Assembly: GCA_008973525.1 (NCBI GenBank)
Contig: WACJ01000131.1
Location: 868,001-932,000 of the forward strand
Direction: 5' to 3'
Length of the DNA: 64,000 nucleotides
DNA from: Stenopsyche tienmushanensis
Lineage: Eukaryota > Arthropoda > Insecta > Trichoptera > Stenopsychidae
This document shows, piece after piece, positions 36,201 through 43,620 of the stretch. A program made the translations under genes and the position numbers. The notes under the pieces are model-generated. The model was given only the letters and a program-made list of their open reading frames with translations, did no database searches and was not told the origin of the DNA. The first letter of the stretch is position 1. Every line of letters begins with the position of its first letter.

Positions 36201-37180
36201 TTTTCAAGAAATACATATCTATAAATCTTCTTCTTCTTTTATATATACAAAAATGAATTGGGTTTTGTTCGTTCGAAATGAACTGCCATACCGTTCATCA
36301 GATTGCAATAAAATTTCGTCCTCTTATTGCTAAAGATTCCGCAAGTAGCATAGGCATAGTCAAATATATAAAAATTAATGTTTGTTTGTTCGTATTTAAT
36401 GCGCTGCCATACCGTTTATTCGATTGCAATAAAATTTTGCCAACTTATTTTTTGCACTTTTTCAAATAATATAAGTATAGAATAATTAACGTACAGTAGA
36501 TTTTGTGTATAAAAATAAATGTTTATATGTTTGTTCATATTTATAATAAAACCAAAAAACGATATTTTTAGAATTATTATTTCTGTAGCGGCAACGCGCT
36601 GGGTATTGTAAATTATAAATTTATAGCTCTTATGTAGAAGCAGAAATTGAAAGTAATACGTTAACTAATGAATTATCATTGACTAAAGAGAAAACCCTAA
36701 TAGAACCCATATAAATATTTGGAACAGAATGGAATTAATTTTTTTTTATAGTGTCTATTGTTAGCATTTTTCCAAATTATCCTACATCTCCCCAATCTTT
36801 CCCATTTAATTAGAAGTACATGCGAATTTCGATTTAAAAAATGAATAATTAAGTCTTACTTTAATGTTTTTGGGCGGTTTGATTCGATTATCACAGACGA
36901 CTGGATGTCTCCTATCCATTTCCAATTGTTTTTCTGGCGAATACGCGATGATGGTCTTCATGGCCGGCATGGCCATTTGTCTGATAGTCGGATTCCTCAC
37001 GGTCTGTTCGGCACTAAAGTCACTGTTCCACAGAACGTTGTTCCCGCTGTACATCTCGACCTTCAGCAGCATCATCAGGCTGAATATGCACATGGTGGTG
37101 CACACAATGAGGACATTTTCGATCCTGGCGCACCTTCTACCCGTGGTCGGCCACTTTCGATGGGAGCCGTTCAATTCCAT
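5117..37180 (-). CDS. Glycosyltransferase family 92 protein, three coding exons over 32 kb
   Basis: Joined frame: 37180-36860, 16659-16551 and 6246-5117, 1560 nt, 519 residues plus a TAG stop. The GT92 (DUF23) assignment rests on a type II layout (short basic tail, hydrophobic anchor at about residues 22-39), the block around YYDDR (125-129), the VYVGG region (about 274-278) and the acidic LDIDE motif (337-341), which is the expected metal/nucleotide-sugar site. Known GT92 members such as nematode GALT-1 are Golgi beta-1,4-galactosyltransferases acting on core fucose of N-glycans. Golgi location and a galactosyltransferase-type role are inferred from the family; the acceptor is unknown. Four N-glycosylation sequons are visible (N143, N239, N291, N348), one created at the exon 2/3 junction. 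Length fits the family. A non-coding first exon further upstream cannot be excluded. Confidence 0.9.
7280..7384 (-). mobile_element. Internal fragment of the TA-flanked MITE
   Basis: About 100 bp matches the interior of copy 1 at 3246-3345 almost base for base: the ATATATCCAAAATCGCATAA block, the AATAATAAACAGGAAAA block and the AACATTTTTGGTAAC block. Both termini are missing, so this is a truncated relic inside intron 2. Confidence 0.7.
8590..8830 (-). mobile_element. Helitron-like repeat, 5' part, two internal monomers
   Basis: Read on the minus strand this matches 36240-36480: a GAATTGGGTTTTGTTCGT start, then two diverged monomers of about 130 bp. Each monomer has a TTTGTTCGTA-type start, GCCATGCCGTTCAT and a GATTGYGATAAAAC-type run. 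The layout and 5' end resemble small non-autonomous Helitrons of insects. A LINE tail is inserted at its 5' end (8831-9000), and element-like sequence resumes after it. Confidence 0.5.
8831..9000 (+). mobile_element. 5'-truncated non-LTR retrotransposon (LINE) tail with target-site duplication
   Basis: Bases 8871-8969 encode the C-terminal end of a LINE reverse-transcriptase polyprotein (RPRLRWADQIEKD, then KWRQKLSVARALS and TAG). The R-x-R-x-RW-x-DQI motif is typical of LINE ORF2 C-termini. A short 3' UTR and an (AAG)n tail (8987-9000) follow. Identical 10-bp TTTGAATATA copies flank the segment at 8821-8830 and 9001-9010, the expected target-site duplication. Only about 170 bp was inserted. 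The RTE or related clade is a guess. Confidence 0.8.
9101..9130 (+). repeat. 30-bp word identical at 34524-34553
   Basis: A stretch containing CTCAATCACGGTCGATC is identical over 30 bases at 9101-9130 and 34524-34553, both on the plus strand, and then diverges. Both copies lie near other repeats, so this is probably the conserved edge of an unnamed dispersed element. Confidence 0.6.
9169..9428 (+). repeat. 65-bp minisatellite, four tandem copies
   Basis: The units begin at 9169, 9234, 9299 and 9364, giving an exact 65-bp period. Each contains ACGTCCC, a CAGACAA-GAAATC block, GTCAGGTCTGGAAA and GCGAGCCA-GGAATA blocks. Copies differ by scattered substitutions but not in length. The same unit occurs inverted at 29.78-29.91 kb. 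Confidence 0.9.
10165..10250 (-). repeat. Segment shared with 18672-18765
   Basis: On the minus strand about 75 bp (with GCGTGGATCACGCCTC) aligns with 18672-18765 plus (GCGTGCATCACGCCTC) at roughly 70 percent identity by eye, including CATTTTCCTCAG against CATATTCTTCAG. Both copies are in introns of the GT92 gene and in GC-richer islands. No known element was recognised. Confidence 0.5.
11438..11470. repeat. Perfect 13-bp hairpin
   Basis: CTTTTGATGCTGC (11438-11450), the 7-nt loop GGAATGT and the exact reverse complement (11458-11470). The flanks do not pair. It stands out because it is GC-balanced within an AT-rich intron. Confidence 0.6.
13245..13944 (+). mobile_element. TA-flanked MITE (pogo/Tigger-like), longest copy
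   Basis: The left end is TACACACAAACATC, then GTGCGATTTCGAAGTTATGCGG. The right end has GGAACGCATCTACCGCAC, then AAAGTTTAAGCGTA. This is the most complete copy at about 700 bp. It keeps the middle segment with ACAGTCGCCATTTT and GACTATAGTGACATC. TA lies at both outer edges, consistent with a TA target. It has no coding capacity. Confidence 0.75.
16551..16659 (-). CDS. GT92 gene exon 2: short conserved block with YYDDR
   Basis: This 109-nt exon encodes residues 108-143 and the first base of codon 144. It contains WQKV and YAGYYDDR followed by YPYLRILA, which resembles the segment just before the catalytic domain in GT92 proteins. The acceptor is TTGTTTCAG ending at 16660, phase 0, matching exon 1. 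The donor is AATG then GTAATA at 16551/16550, phase 1, matching exon 3. The split codon becomes Gly144 and completes the N143-G-T145 sequon. The exon lies in a GC-richer island and is separated from its neighbours by about 20.2 kb and 10.3 kb of intron, so automated gene finders could easily miss it. Confidence 0.87.
17155..17388 (+). mobile_element. TA-flanked MITE, left half only
   Basis: TACACTCAAACCTC starts the copy, followed by GTGCGATTTCAAAGTTATGCGG and the internal TCATCAACACTAACCGAAAT block also seen at 24.6, 26.4 and 38.9 kb. The similarity stops near 17388 and no right TIR is present. Confidence 0.7.
17465..17570 (+). repeat. Degenerate tandem repeat of about 20 bp
   Basis: Successive units begin with TTCA at 17465, 17481, 17502, 17522 and 17554. 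The theme is TTCA, then a CAAGTTAAAC core and a T-rich tail. Spacing is irregular (16-32 bp), so the array is old. Confidence 0.5.
18000..18038. repeat. Perfect 16-bp AT-rich hairpin
   Basis: CATTTTATTTTATATA (18000-18015), a 7-nt loop, then the exact reverse complement (18023-18038). A G-T and a G-C pair extend the stem to 18. Its base composition makes chance more likely than for the other hairpins. Confidence 0.5.
18672..18765 (+). repeat. Segment shared with 10165-10250
   Basis: Plus-strand partner of the minus-strand segment at 10.2 kb. It lies downstream of a GC-richer stretch (18.42-18.65 kb) that has no recognisable domain. Confidence 0.5.
19005..19501 (-). mobile_element. TA-flanked MITE (pogo/Tigger-like), reverse copy
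   Basis: The right edge as drawn is GAGGTTAGAGTGTA, the inverted left TIR with outer TA. It is preceded by CCGCATAACTTCGAAATCGC. The other end is truncated within the GATCGCACAAAAATAAATCG block. The interior shares GATGCGTTCCATGGATTTT with copies at 3.2, 24.9 and 39.3 kb. Confidence 0.72.
19531..19593 (+). repeat. Dispersed repeat shared with 63743-63806
   Basis: About 63 bp with TTTTAAAAATGT, TCGCCAGCCACA and TTTGAACCCAAGATGATTGA aligns with 63743-63806 in the same orientation. The copies diverge outside. The family was not recognised. Confidence 0.5.
19815..19836 (+). repeat. Three 7-bp tandem copies (CTGATGT)
   Basis: CTGATGT, CTGATGT, CAGATGT at 19816-19836. A trivial microsatellite-like run in non-coding DNA. 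Confidence 0.5.
19982..20736 (+). pseudogene. mariner element relic with intact TIRs and internal deletion
   Basis: GGTAGGCTGAAAAATAATGC (19982 on) pairs with the inverted end at 20715-20736: 22-bp TIRs with one mismatch. Inside are N-terminal transposase traces around 20130-20310 (IKQRAVIKF, then VNQWLIKFRGCEPGKA, typical of the mariner helix-turn-helix region) and C-terminal traces around 20490-20720 (SFPDLEFCNFF, then EEYFSDGMIK in another frame). The catalytic centre between them is missing. The element is about 755 bp against about 1.3 kb for a full mariner. Stops and frameshifts make it dead. Confidence 0.82.
22258..22330 (+). repeat. TTAA-started segment with two short hairpins (piggyBac-type MITE end?)
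   Basis: TTAACACATTC starts the segment. Then come ACGCATATTTGCGT and AGACGCACCTCTGCGTCT, two small GACGCA/TGCGTC hairpins. TTAA plus subterminal hairpins is also seen at 54.7 kb and near 63.9 kb. I could not find the partner end, so this is a suggestion. Confidence 0.35.
23020..23156 (-). repeat. Dispersed repeat shared with 42741-42886
   Basis: On the minus strand it begins TTAGTCGATAAATTTGG, then an ATCTATACAATC block, a CTCTCYCTCT-rich stretch and CGTCTCTGTCTGTCT, matching 42741-42886 plus. It includes a GA-rich microsatellite at about 23080-23100. The family was not identified. Confidence 0.55.
23581..24063 (+). pseudogene. mariner transposase pseudogene
   Basis: Broken transposase on the plus strand. 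The N-terminal part (TAVNIHRKLVEAYG, SRQHVMMWIR) ends in a stop near 23686. After a frameshift comes ARSGRPSV (linker), then a stretch ending KKLCARWVPRMFTSDHRQ and a stop at 23925. A third open piece has EALLDFIVMEDEMWV and TPESKRQS. MEDEMW stands where mariners have TGDETW, so the first catalytic Asp is kept but the neighbouring Gly is lost. The segments holding the second and third catalytic Asp are absent. TIRs were not found. It lies inside intron 1. Confidence 0.88.
24405..25142 (+). mobile_element. Helitron-like element with a nested MITE
   Basis: 24430-24540 has the GTTCATCCGATTACGATG motif shared with the 8.6 and 36.2 kb copies. The 3' end at about 25110-25143 reads GCAACGCTTGCCGGGTAC and ends CTAG followed by T, the terminus expected of a Helitron (CTRR, insertion before T). 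The TA-flanked MITE at 24556-24982 splits it. The 5' end is uncertain. No RepHel protein is present, so it is non-autonomous. Confidence 0.5.
24556..24982 (+). mobile_element. TA-flanked MITE, short complete copy
   Basis: The left TIR is ACACTCGAACCTC, then GTGCGATTTCGAAGTTATGCGG. The right end is CGGAACGCATCTACCGCAC, then AAAGGTTCAAGTGTA. Left and right TIRs match over about 23 bp. At about 427 bp it lacks the middle of the 700-bp copy at 13.2 kb. It is nested in a Helitron-like element. Confidence 0.8.
26399..26845 (+). mobile_element. TA-flanked MITE, right TIR missing
   Basis: TACACCCAAACCTC starts the copy, then GTGCGATTTCGAAGTTATACGG. It contains the TAGTGACATC segment and the ATCCATGGAACGCATCTTC block, but stops after the TTTTTCTATGTA motif without the GTGCGG terminal box. 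Confidence 0.7.
27019..27032 (+). repeat. C14 homopolymer
   Basis: Fourteen consecutive C residues in AT-rich intron DNA. Such a run is prone to length error in sequencing. Confidence 0.8.
27861..28032 (+). repeat. Unnamed dispersed repeat A, copy 1
   Basis: Shares AATCAAGTTCCCGCG, then a block ending CGAAGTCTTAGCCATCTTG, and AGACAAAAAAG with copies at 40601-40767 (same strand) and 47034-47210 (inverted). No coding content. A second shared word (GTTGAAAGCTTGATA at about 28060) also occurs at 38407, suggesting a larger parent element. Confidence 0.65.
28300..29450. other. GC-richer non-repetitive island in intron 1
   Basis: The composition is visibly less AT-rich than the surroundings. It contains a 108-codon open frame on the plus strand (28313-28639) without a recognisable domain or an obvious splice context. 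No transposon features were seen. It could be conserved non-coding sequence. Confidence 0.35.
29785..29905 (-). repeat. 65-bp minisatellite, about two inverted copies
   Basis: GGATTTCTTTGT-TAGGGACG units at 29817 and 29882 repeat with a 65-bp period. Read on the minus strand they match the 9.17-9.43 kb array (CGTCCC, AAAGAAATCC, GACACC/GTCAG and GGAGCC/CTGGA blocks). Confidence 0.85.
30232..30881 (-). mobile_element. MITE with variant TIR, related to the TA-flanked family
   Basis: ACACTCGAGTCTGTTTTT (30232-30249) is matched by the inverted end AAAAACAGACTTAAGTGT (30864-30881), differing at two positions. Inside are family blocks in reverse order: CGTTCCACGG, TCGCACAAAA, ACCGCATAACTTC, and again ACTGCATAACTTTAAAATCG. 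The TIR differs from the AACCTC type of other copies, so this is a diverged subfamily or a recombinant. Confidence 0.65.
32788..32825 (+). mobile_element. Possible hAT transposon terminus
   Basis: CAGTGTTTCCCAACCTTATT resembles the terminal inverted repeat of hAT-family elements (CAGTG-TTC-CAACC). No matching right end or transposase was found nearby. Confidence 0.4.
34010..34080 (+). mobile_element. GC-rich transposon-end-like segment
   Basis: CAGGGCCGTAACTAGGGGGT is followed by the palindrome GCAGGCGCCTGC. CAGGG-CCG ends with a GGCGCC palindrome are known from DNA transposons in many animals. The superfamily is uncertain. It adjoins dispersed repeat D. Confidence 0.4.
34084..34400 (-). repeat. 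Unnamed dispersed repeat D, copy 1
   Basis: On the minus strand it matches 43621-43982 plus and 63522-63694 plus. Shared blocks include CCAATCGGACCGC, TTTCGGACCGCTG, CCGAAGAAGACTGAT and TTTACAAT-CGAAAATAT. No coding capacity; probably a non-autonomous DNA element. Confidence 0.65.
34524..34553 (+). repeat. 30-bp word identical at 9101-9130
   Basis: Second copy of the word around CTCAATCACGGTCGATC. It lies about 120 bp downstream of repeat D. Confidence 0.6.
35829..36055 (+). mobile_element. Internal fragment of the TA-flanked MITE
   Basis: Matches the interior of the 13.2 kb copy: CCAGATTTATGT, AAAATGACTT, AGTCGCCATTTTG, then TATAATGACATC and ATTAATTA. It lacks both TIRs. Confidence 0.6.
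36235..36610 (+). mobile_element. Helitron-like repeat, copy with 5' end
   Basis: Starts in a TTTTATATATACAAAAATG context followed by GAATTGGGTTTTGTTCGT. It has two monomers with CATACCGTTCATCAGATTGC and CATACCGTTTATTCGATTGC, and ends in a GCAACGCGCTGGGTATTG stretch that resembles the 3' end at 25.1 kb without its CTAG. It lies about 250 bp inside intron 1 from exon 1. Confidence 0.5.
36860..37180 (-). CDS. GT92 gene exon 1: start codon, cytoplasmic tail and signal anchor
   Basis: The exon encodes residues 1-107. The ATG at 37180-37178 sits in a good insect context (A at -3, G at +4). In-frame TGA and TAA lie just upstream (37210-37205), so this is the first possible in-frame start. Residues 1-21 are polar and basic (HRKWP, GRRCAR). 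Residues 22-39 (NVLIVCTTMCIFSLMMLL) form one hydrophobic helix, so the protein should be a type II membrane protein with its catalytic part in the lumen. The remainder is a stem-like linker. The exon ends after Lys107 at a strong donor (AAA then GTAAGA, 36860/36859), phase 0. The opposite strand also has long open frames here, which I take as antisense shadows. Confidence 0.88.
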
Positions 37181-38140
37181 TTTCGAACAATCAATAAGTG
37201 TATATTATCATTGTTTATTATTGTATGACAAACTGTTTCACAATAGATTTACATTTTAATAGCAAACTGTCATTAGGGCATACTCAAGTCATCTTACATC
37301 CTATACATTAAACTACATTTTATCAATAATTATATATATTTAATTCAATTCGAATCAACTGATAAGAAATCGATATGAAGATCGTAGCTCGAATGTCGAT
37401 GGTTAAGAGTCCGCATTTAACACACGACCGTCTTTCATACGAGCCAGCGTTCAACTGTCGGGCTTAACTCGCCAGACGAAGTAGGCTTCGTAGGAAGAAC
37501 CCAAGACCGAAGAAACTGAATCAGCTGTTGGATATAAGTGCATATATCAGCTGTTGTATTGCATTCGTAATATTGCTTCATGTGTGTTTTGTATGCAAGA
37601 AGCCTTCAGGAAGTCAATGTCGTAACAATTGTCATAAAAAGCTCGTTAGGTATCACAGCTTTAATGGATTTACTCCTGCGTGCCTGCTTCGAATGATAGA
37701 CGATGAAATTGTCATTTTAAATTTTTATGCCAATACTTTACACTGACACGACGAGATAATGGCGAATCGCGAAACGGGATTCCAATACGTAATACATAAT
37801 TTGTATTGTATCATACCATATGAAAAAAATATACGAAAGTGTGAAACGATCTGAATAAATCGATGTAATCAAATCTACTGGCGCAATAACAATCAATAGG
37901 TAATCTTATTATTTTTTACATTATTTGATTCGAATACTTTAAAAAAACTAATTTAATTTTATAATAATAGTGCACATCCAACAATACTACATATGTTGCT
38001 CCAATACATGGTGATGTAAATATATATAATGAATTTAAAGTTTTTGTATTTAAAGTATATTTGTCGATATTACAACTAACATTTTAAATTTTTGAAGTGA
38101 AATTTATGAAAGCTATTATGGAAAAATTGCGCTAAACGAG
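37181..38140 (-). other. Upstream flank of the GT92 start codon
   Basis: Likely 5' UTR and promoter region, or the intron before a non-coding first exon. Two CAGCTGTTG words (37522 and 37548) stand 27 bp apart and could bind bHLH factors. No TATA box or initiator could be fixed, and no open frame here is convincing. Confidence 0.4.
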
Positions 38141-38341
38141 ACGAAAAGTGAAGCTCCAAAAGAAAGTTGATCGGAAAGAGAAAGAGAACAGTTTCTATTC
38201 TCTCCGTCACACACACTCAAATAGACATGCGACGCGCATGCGCCGCGCCACCTCTGCGCTGTGTATACGTAGCATAAAGCAAGCAGTAGCACTTTTTATA
38301 TATTACACAGACATTATTTTTTTAGTTAATAATTTCCATTG
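38141..38341 (+). repeat. Unnamed dispersed repeat B, copy 1
   Basis: Matches 47408-47606 in the same orientation: ACGAAAAGTGAA, CGGAAAGAGA, CGCATGCGCCGCGCC, TAGCATAAAGCAA and the TTAGTTAATAATTTCC end. The CpG-rich CGCATGCGC core is unusual here. GTTGAAAGCTTGATA follows at 38407, as it does after repeat A at 28 kb. Confidence 0.65.
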
Positions 38342-38841
38342 TGTGAAAAGTGAAACCTTAAGAAAACCTTAAGAGAACGGGAAAAGGCAAAAAAAATGTC
38401 CGCAACGTTGAAAGCTTGATAGACTGTAAATTTCTTGATTTACATTGTATAAACATAAGAAAGGCAATGCGAAACCACCCCCAGAAGTTCCTTATGGAGA
38501 ATGTCTACATATGATAACAGATATGGCACTGTAAGAAAAAGACCAAACAACAATTGATAGGATTGAACTCAAGTAAATTAATTCAGTGTTCTTCAATGCG
38601 GTGCGATGTAATCTTACATCATGATTATGAAAGTCTATGCACACTGTGAATAGAAGATTTAATTTTGGGAAATTATTGCTTGGCCTTCCATATTCTTCAA
38701 AGATTGCTCCTGCAGATAACTACTCTTTCCAATTGGATTAAAAAATATTTCGATATACAGTCAACCCTTCTATAGTGTCGAGATAGGGACCATGCTATAA
38801 AAAGTTACAAATTTTGTACTTATTTAGTTTATTAACACGTA

Positions 38842-39410
38842 TACACTCAAACCTCTTTTTGTGCGATTTCGAAGTTATGCGGTCTTTTTATGAGATATTT
38901 TGGATAAAATAGGATATAAATCATCAACACTAACCGAAATTTGGAAAAAAAATATAATTTGGGGCTGTGTAAATTATATTGCATCTGCTTTCATTGAATT
39001 ACGACCACGCCTTTTATTTCAGTTTAGAATTTTGAAAAAATTAATTTCGTTTTTTTTTTTGCATTCTTCCAATGTTTTGACTTTTAAAAATACATTATCC
39101 AAAGGAATTTCCGAAATTTCAACTATTTACAGAGTTATAGCTATTTTAGTGACACGGTAACTTGGTCGTTCCTACCGTAATGAAATCCGAGATCGAAATT
39201 TAAATGTTACCAAAAATGTTATTTTTTGATTGCCTTATTGTTTTTTATTAACTTTTTTAATGCGATTTTGGATATATTTTATATAGTTATTTCAGAGTTA
39301 TGCGTTTTTTAAAATCCATGGAATGCATCTACACTTTTTCTGTGTAAGTCATAGCTTTTTTTGTGTGATTTTCCGCGGAACGCATTTACCGCACAAAAAA
39401 AGGTTTTAAA
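38842..39410 (+). mobile_element. TA-flanked MITE, medium-length copy
   Basis: TACACTCAAACCTC, then GTGCGATTTCGAAGTTATGCGG at the left. GGAACGCATTTACCGCAC, then AAAGGTTTT at the right, where the outer TIR bases have diverged. At about 570 bp it keeps part of the 13.2 kb middle (GAATTTCCGAAATTTCAAC). Confidence 0.75.
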
Positions 39411-40600
39411 TTTTTATCCATTGCTTACGTAAAAGACACCAAGAATGAAGTGGACGCTATAGGAGGGATGATTGTACATTATATCTAATGGATATAATAA
39501 GTCTCTCAAATATGGATGTCAATATTTAATTTCGTTTTCGTAAATATTTTGGTCTCTATAGAATGGTATTATTTAAAATTGGTTGTCAAGCGACTTTACA
39601 TGTCTTGTTATTCACCTGCAGAGTTTGAAATTCGATCAACGAGATATAATTGTACAAACAGAGATACATTACCACTTTATTTTGCTAACAAGCGTACTTA
39701 ATCAAGATGGACGTCATCGCAACTGGAGCAGAACTATTTGATCATCGATCAATCACATCCTAGCGTCAATCGTTTGCAGATAATCTGATCATCTCCTCGG
39801 AGGCAGATGGCGAATTCAATATTCGCATCTCGAGTGTTCAGATCAGCGCCCAGTTGGCACGGAATAAATCTTGCCAGTTTGTTTCCAGGACTTATTATTA
39901 CTCACGAAATCCGTCTTGAGTCTTAACAACGTATCATAATAAATCCGTGGGGATATTTATTGACGCAAGACCGACAATCAGAGTAATAATCGCCATTAAG
40001 TGATGCTTGCCACGAACAAATAAAAAATAGATATTACAAGGTGTAGGAACCAGTTCGTTAAGTGAATGATGTGGCATTATTAATTTATACAGGGTGTCGG
40101 AAAAAAATGTTTGGCATCTCGTCGGGTATGTGGACGGGCGAGACGACGGACCTTAATGTGTTTTTCATCGATTTTTATGAAGTCGCCGTGAACATAACAA
40201 TACAAGCTTGACATTTTGCCGCTGCTATTTTTGCAGAAATAGAAAGTTGCATGATATTTCAGAAATGGAGCCAAGCTTTCCTTGACATGTTTGATTGCAA
40301 AAATTGCATTTGTATGCACAATCTCGATTTGATTTGAGCCTTTTCATAAAGCCACTCGTATCTGATGTATGAATGATTTTATAAATGAAATCTAGGACAT
40401 AATCTACTGAAATCTAGGACATATTCATATTACGTCTTCATTCTTATTAATGCATTTTTCTTTTAAATATCGAACGTAGATGATCAACAAAAAGCTATTT
40501 ATTTTTTGGGTTAAAAGATTTTTACACAAACACTTTTACTTTTTATTGACTACCACTTAGCACATCGTATAATAAATATTAAATGTACTTAAAATTGCAA

Positions 40601-40767
40601 TACTTTGTAAATTGCAATACTTCAATCAAGTTCCCGCGTTACAACTTCAGCCACGTCTATCGAAGTCCAAGCTACCTTGTATATAAAGTAGACAACCTTT
40701 ATCTAACAATAATAAACGTAAACTGTTTGTAGACAAAAAAGCAGCTTTAGATTTTAATTTAATGTCG
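40601..40767 (+). repeat. Unnamed dispersed repeat A, copy 2
   Basis: Same blocks as at 27.9 kb: AATCAAGTTCCCGCG, CTATCGAAGTCCAAGCTACC and AGACAAAAAAGCAGC. No flanking duplication recognised. Confidence 0.65.
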
Positions 40768-42740
40768 TTAAATACAATAATTTAGATTTTGTCTTGTCGG
40801 AATGTAGATGTTATTATGACAATATGTTATGAAAAATCATTCTTTATGACAAGAAACTAGTATTTTTAAAATGAGATCTTCTTTTGCTGTTGAAAAATGT
40901 TTGCCATTATTAAATATCCACATTTTTATTGCAAAACCATGTTATGCAAATGCGTAATCGCTTTTGGTTTTCCATTGCTAGTTATCTTATACGTTTTTTT
41001 TTTCAAAATTTGCAGTTGAGTACTAAATATCCATTGAATATTCTATTGATGTACAATATCATCGTCGGCAATATTACGACTACTAAAGCTGGTACAGATT
41101 CATTTAACCGGATAATCCCAGCATACGCATTTTGCAGAATACAACCGGGTGGTCTTTCTATGTAATTTTGATGACATGGTTTGCATAATGATTTTGTAGA
41201 TATTAGTATTCTACAGGACGATCTTATTGAAGTGACCAAACATGTTGCGATCGCAGTTAACATACCAATTCTTGAATTACTTGGGTGTATTTTGGTTGGG
41301 TGTATCTCGTTAAGCTTTATGTAACGAACTAAAATTTGTCAAAATATCTAAAATTAATGCATTTCAATGCATGACCAGAGCTAGTCCTTTGATTTCTTAT
41401 GGGCACTCGCTGCTTTAAATTATTATTGGATTTCGCTTTTACCAAAATACTAAAATCGTCTAAATACAATGTTTTAAAGGAGCCCCCCCTTGAAGTTTAG
41501 TGCCTTCAAATAGTCGCTTGTAGAGATTTAGATAATGATCATTGTATTTATAAGTATATTAATTATTGGCGTTATAAAATACAGCTCTAGGTCCATCAAA
41601 TAGACAGGAAATGATTGTAACAGTAACAAAATAAAAAGCTTAAAATAACAACGACCATATCTTGTACATCAACATGTCGCTATTAGAATGTTAGAAGAGT
41701 CGAAACTAATTACAGATGCTAAACATTCACAGTCGAATCCAATCACACCTCTTTCTACAAGATGTTTCACCATTGCCGACAATTAGATGACAAGCGTCCG
41801 ATTGAAACAAAACGACCGGGCGTAAAAGTGCCACCGTTTTTGTGGTTCAGTCTCGATAAAAAGCTTCCTGTCGAAGAAGTGGGTCTTCGACGTCGCCGAG
41901 GAAATATCAATCATTGTTGAAAGCCGTATAACCGTCGACCGTTAAATAAACAGTACGAGACACGAACAAGCCCCGGTTGGACCTGAAGAAAATTGCTTTC
42001 GAAATTTTCACACCTTGTCATTTCGTATAACAAGAATGACTCGACGATCTTGCCTTGATAGGACGACAATCGTCTGCCATAATTGTGACGGCAAATTCTT
42101 CATGATAATTGATTTGAGCATACGCGGGAGAGTGTGCTCAACCATTATAGTTATACTTGCATCATGCATTCAAATAACTATGTAAAATCATCATTGACTA
42201 CAAGCTACATGATTCCAACCATAAAGAAAATCATCTAGTTAAAATCAAATGTATTTAGATTTTGTCGGACAGCCTACATGGGTTCGTTCACCATCGGTTC
42301 ATAGAATAGGGAGACGGGGGCGACAAAAGTACAACTGATGGCTTCAGAACTTTATTATTCCACCGAGATGAAGCCGGCCGCGGAAAGATCAGGGCTTCCC
42401 GCGCCCAAGACGTTCGGTCGGATCTTAAGACTTTAAATACTCGGGGACTGAAACTCAAGCTAAAACTGATTCATTATGACTTCTCCAGCTCTCTTATAAC
42501 CGATCTATCATAGTATTTTCCATATTGTTCTTAACATTTTGAGGAGTGAGCAAATTTAAAATCGATGAAGTCGTTGATGCCATAATCGCTTTATACCGAT
42601 TACTTTCTGTCAGCTCCTATCAGCGTAAGACAATCTTGAATTCGAGACAGAGTCAATTGTAAATAAACATTGTTGATAGCACACAATATTCTGTCATTTC
42701 TTTGCGTATACAAATAACATACTTGAAATCAAAATCATTA

Positions 42741-42886
42741 TTAGTCGATAAATTTGGGCTAACGATCTATACAATCATGCGATTTATGCGGGGAAGCTCT
42801 CCGTCTCTGTCTCCCGAACTGCGCTACGTTCTCTATTTGTCTCCGTCTGTCTCCGAGCTCAATTTACAAGAGTGTTCTTTCGAATA
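42741..42886 (+). repeat. Dispersed repeat C, copy 2
   Basis: TTAGTCGATAAATTTGGG, an ATCTATACAATC block, CTCCGTCTCTGTCT and CTCCGAGCTCAA match the minus strand of 23020-23156. The shared frame reads LVDKFGLTIYTI in both copies, but stops follow; I treat it as non-coding. Confidence 0.55.
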
Positions 42887-43620
42887 AGTGGAGGGGGGGG
42901 GGTCTCAAGCCCTGGGATAGTACTCCTTTAGGGGTTAACGTATTGTAAATTTCACGTTCATGTTGATATCGTTCTTATCGTCTTCGGGAATATTATTGGC
43001 AACCTTGTCACATGTCTCAGGCTTCCACAAAACCTTTTTATATGTGTTTTTAAGCGATATTAATTAATTGATACAAAATTTTCTTCAAATATTGATCCCA
43101 CCAGACAAAATGTTATCATTTAAAATAAACTTTTAGTATGAACAATGGCGTTGTATCTGCTGATTTTGCATGAATTTTGATGAATCTGAATTTTTTAATG
43201 AAAACTAGCCTTCAAACACAAACTCTCCTCCCACTGTTATTTTAAGTAGACATCTTCGCATTCAAATGATTTCAAATGATTCAAATGATTGAGGTGTCCA
43301 TGAGATTCTGGTCTGGTGAATATAAAGGTCACTGTTTAGTTTTATGTACTTTATTCGATGCCGATGTTTCATTGGAATATTCAAAGTTTGCAGTTAAATT
43401 ATTTCCGATATGAGGATATCTTTAGTATTTTTGCAAAAATATTTACGGATTCAAATTATGGCCTCAACAGGTACTCGCTTTTTTCTAGTTACGCACTTCT
43501 CCAAATTATTAATTATTAATAGTTAGATTTTAGCCAATTATGATTGTCATCATTTATCAGTACTAATGGTTAAAATTTCATTACAAATCTCAGAGAAAAA
43601 AGCCGCAAAAAGCTCTAAAA

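Larger units (their letters stand above)
16660..36859 (-). other. Intron 1 of the GT92 gene (about 20.2 kb)
   Basis: GT at 36859-36858 and AG at 16661-16660 bound this intron. It carries MITE copies (17.2, 19.0, 24.6, 26.4, 30.2, 35.8 kb), mariner relics (20.0 and 23.6 kb), Helitron-like pieces (24.4 and 36.2 kb), a hAT-like end (32.8 kb), an inverted minisatellite (29.8 kb) and dispersed repeats (27.9 and 34.1 kb). GC-richer non-repetitive stretches at 21.1-21.9, 25.5-26.2 and 28.3-29.4 kb have no recognisable gene. The rest (for example 31.0-32.7 and 34.6-35.8 kb) is AT-rich with nothing identifiable. Confidence 0.8.

Noticed and set aside
36864..37259. Two overlapping open frames of 131 and 107 codons on the plus strand
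   Set aside because: They lie antisense to GT92 exon 1, which has the splice donor, start context and family match.
37651..37672. TATCACAGC word resembling the miR-2/miR-13 mature start
   Set aside because: The following bases do not match the miR-2 family and no complementary arm lies upstream.
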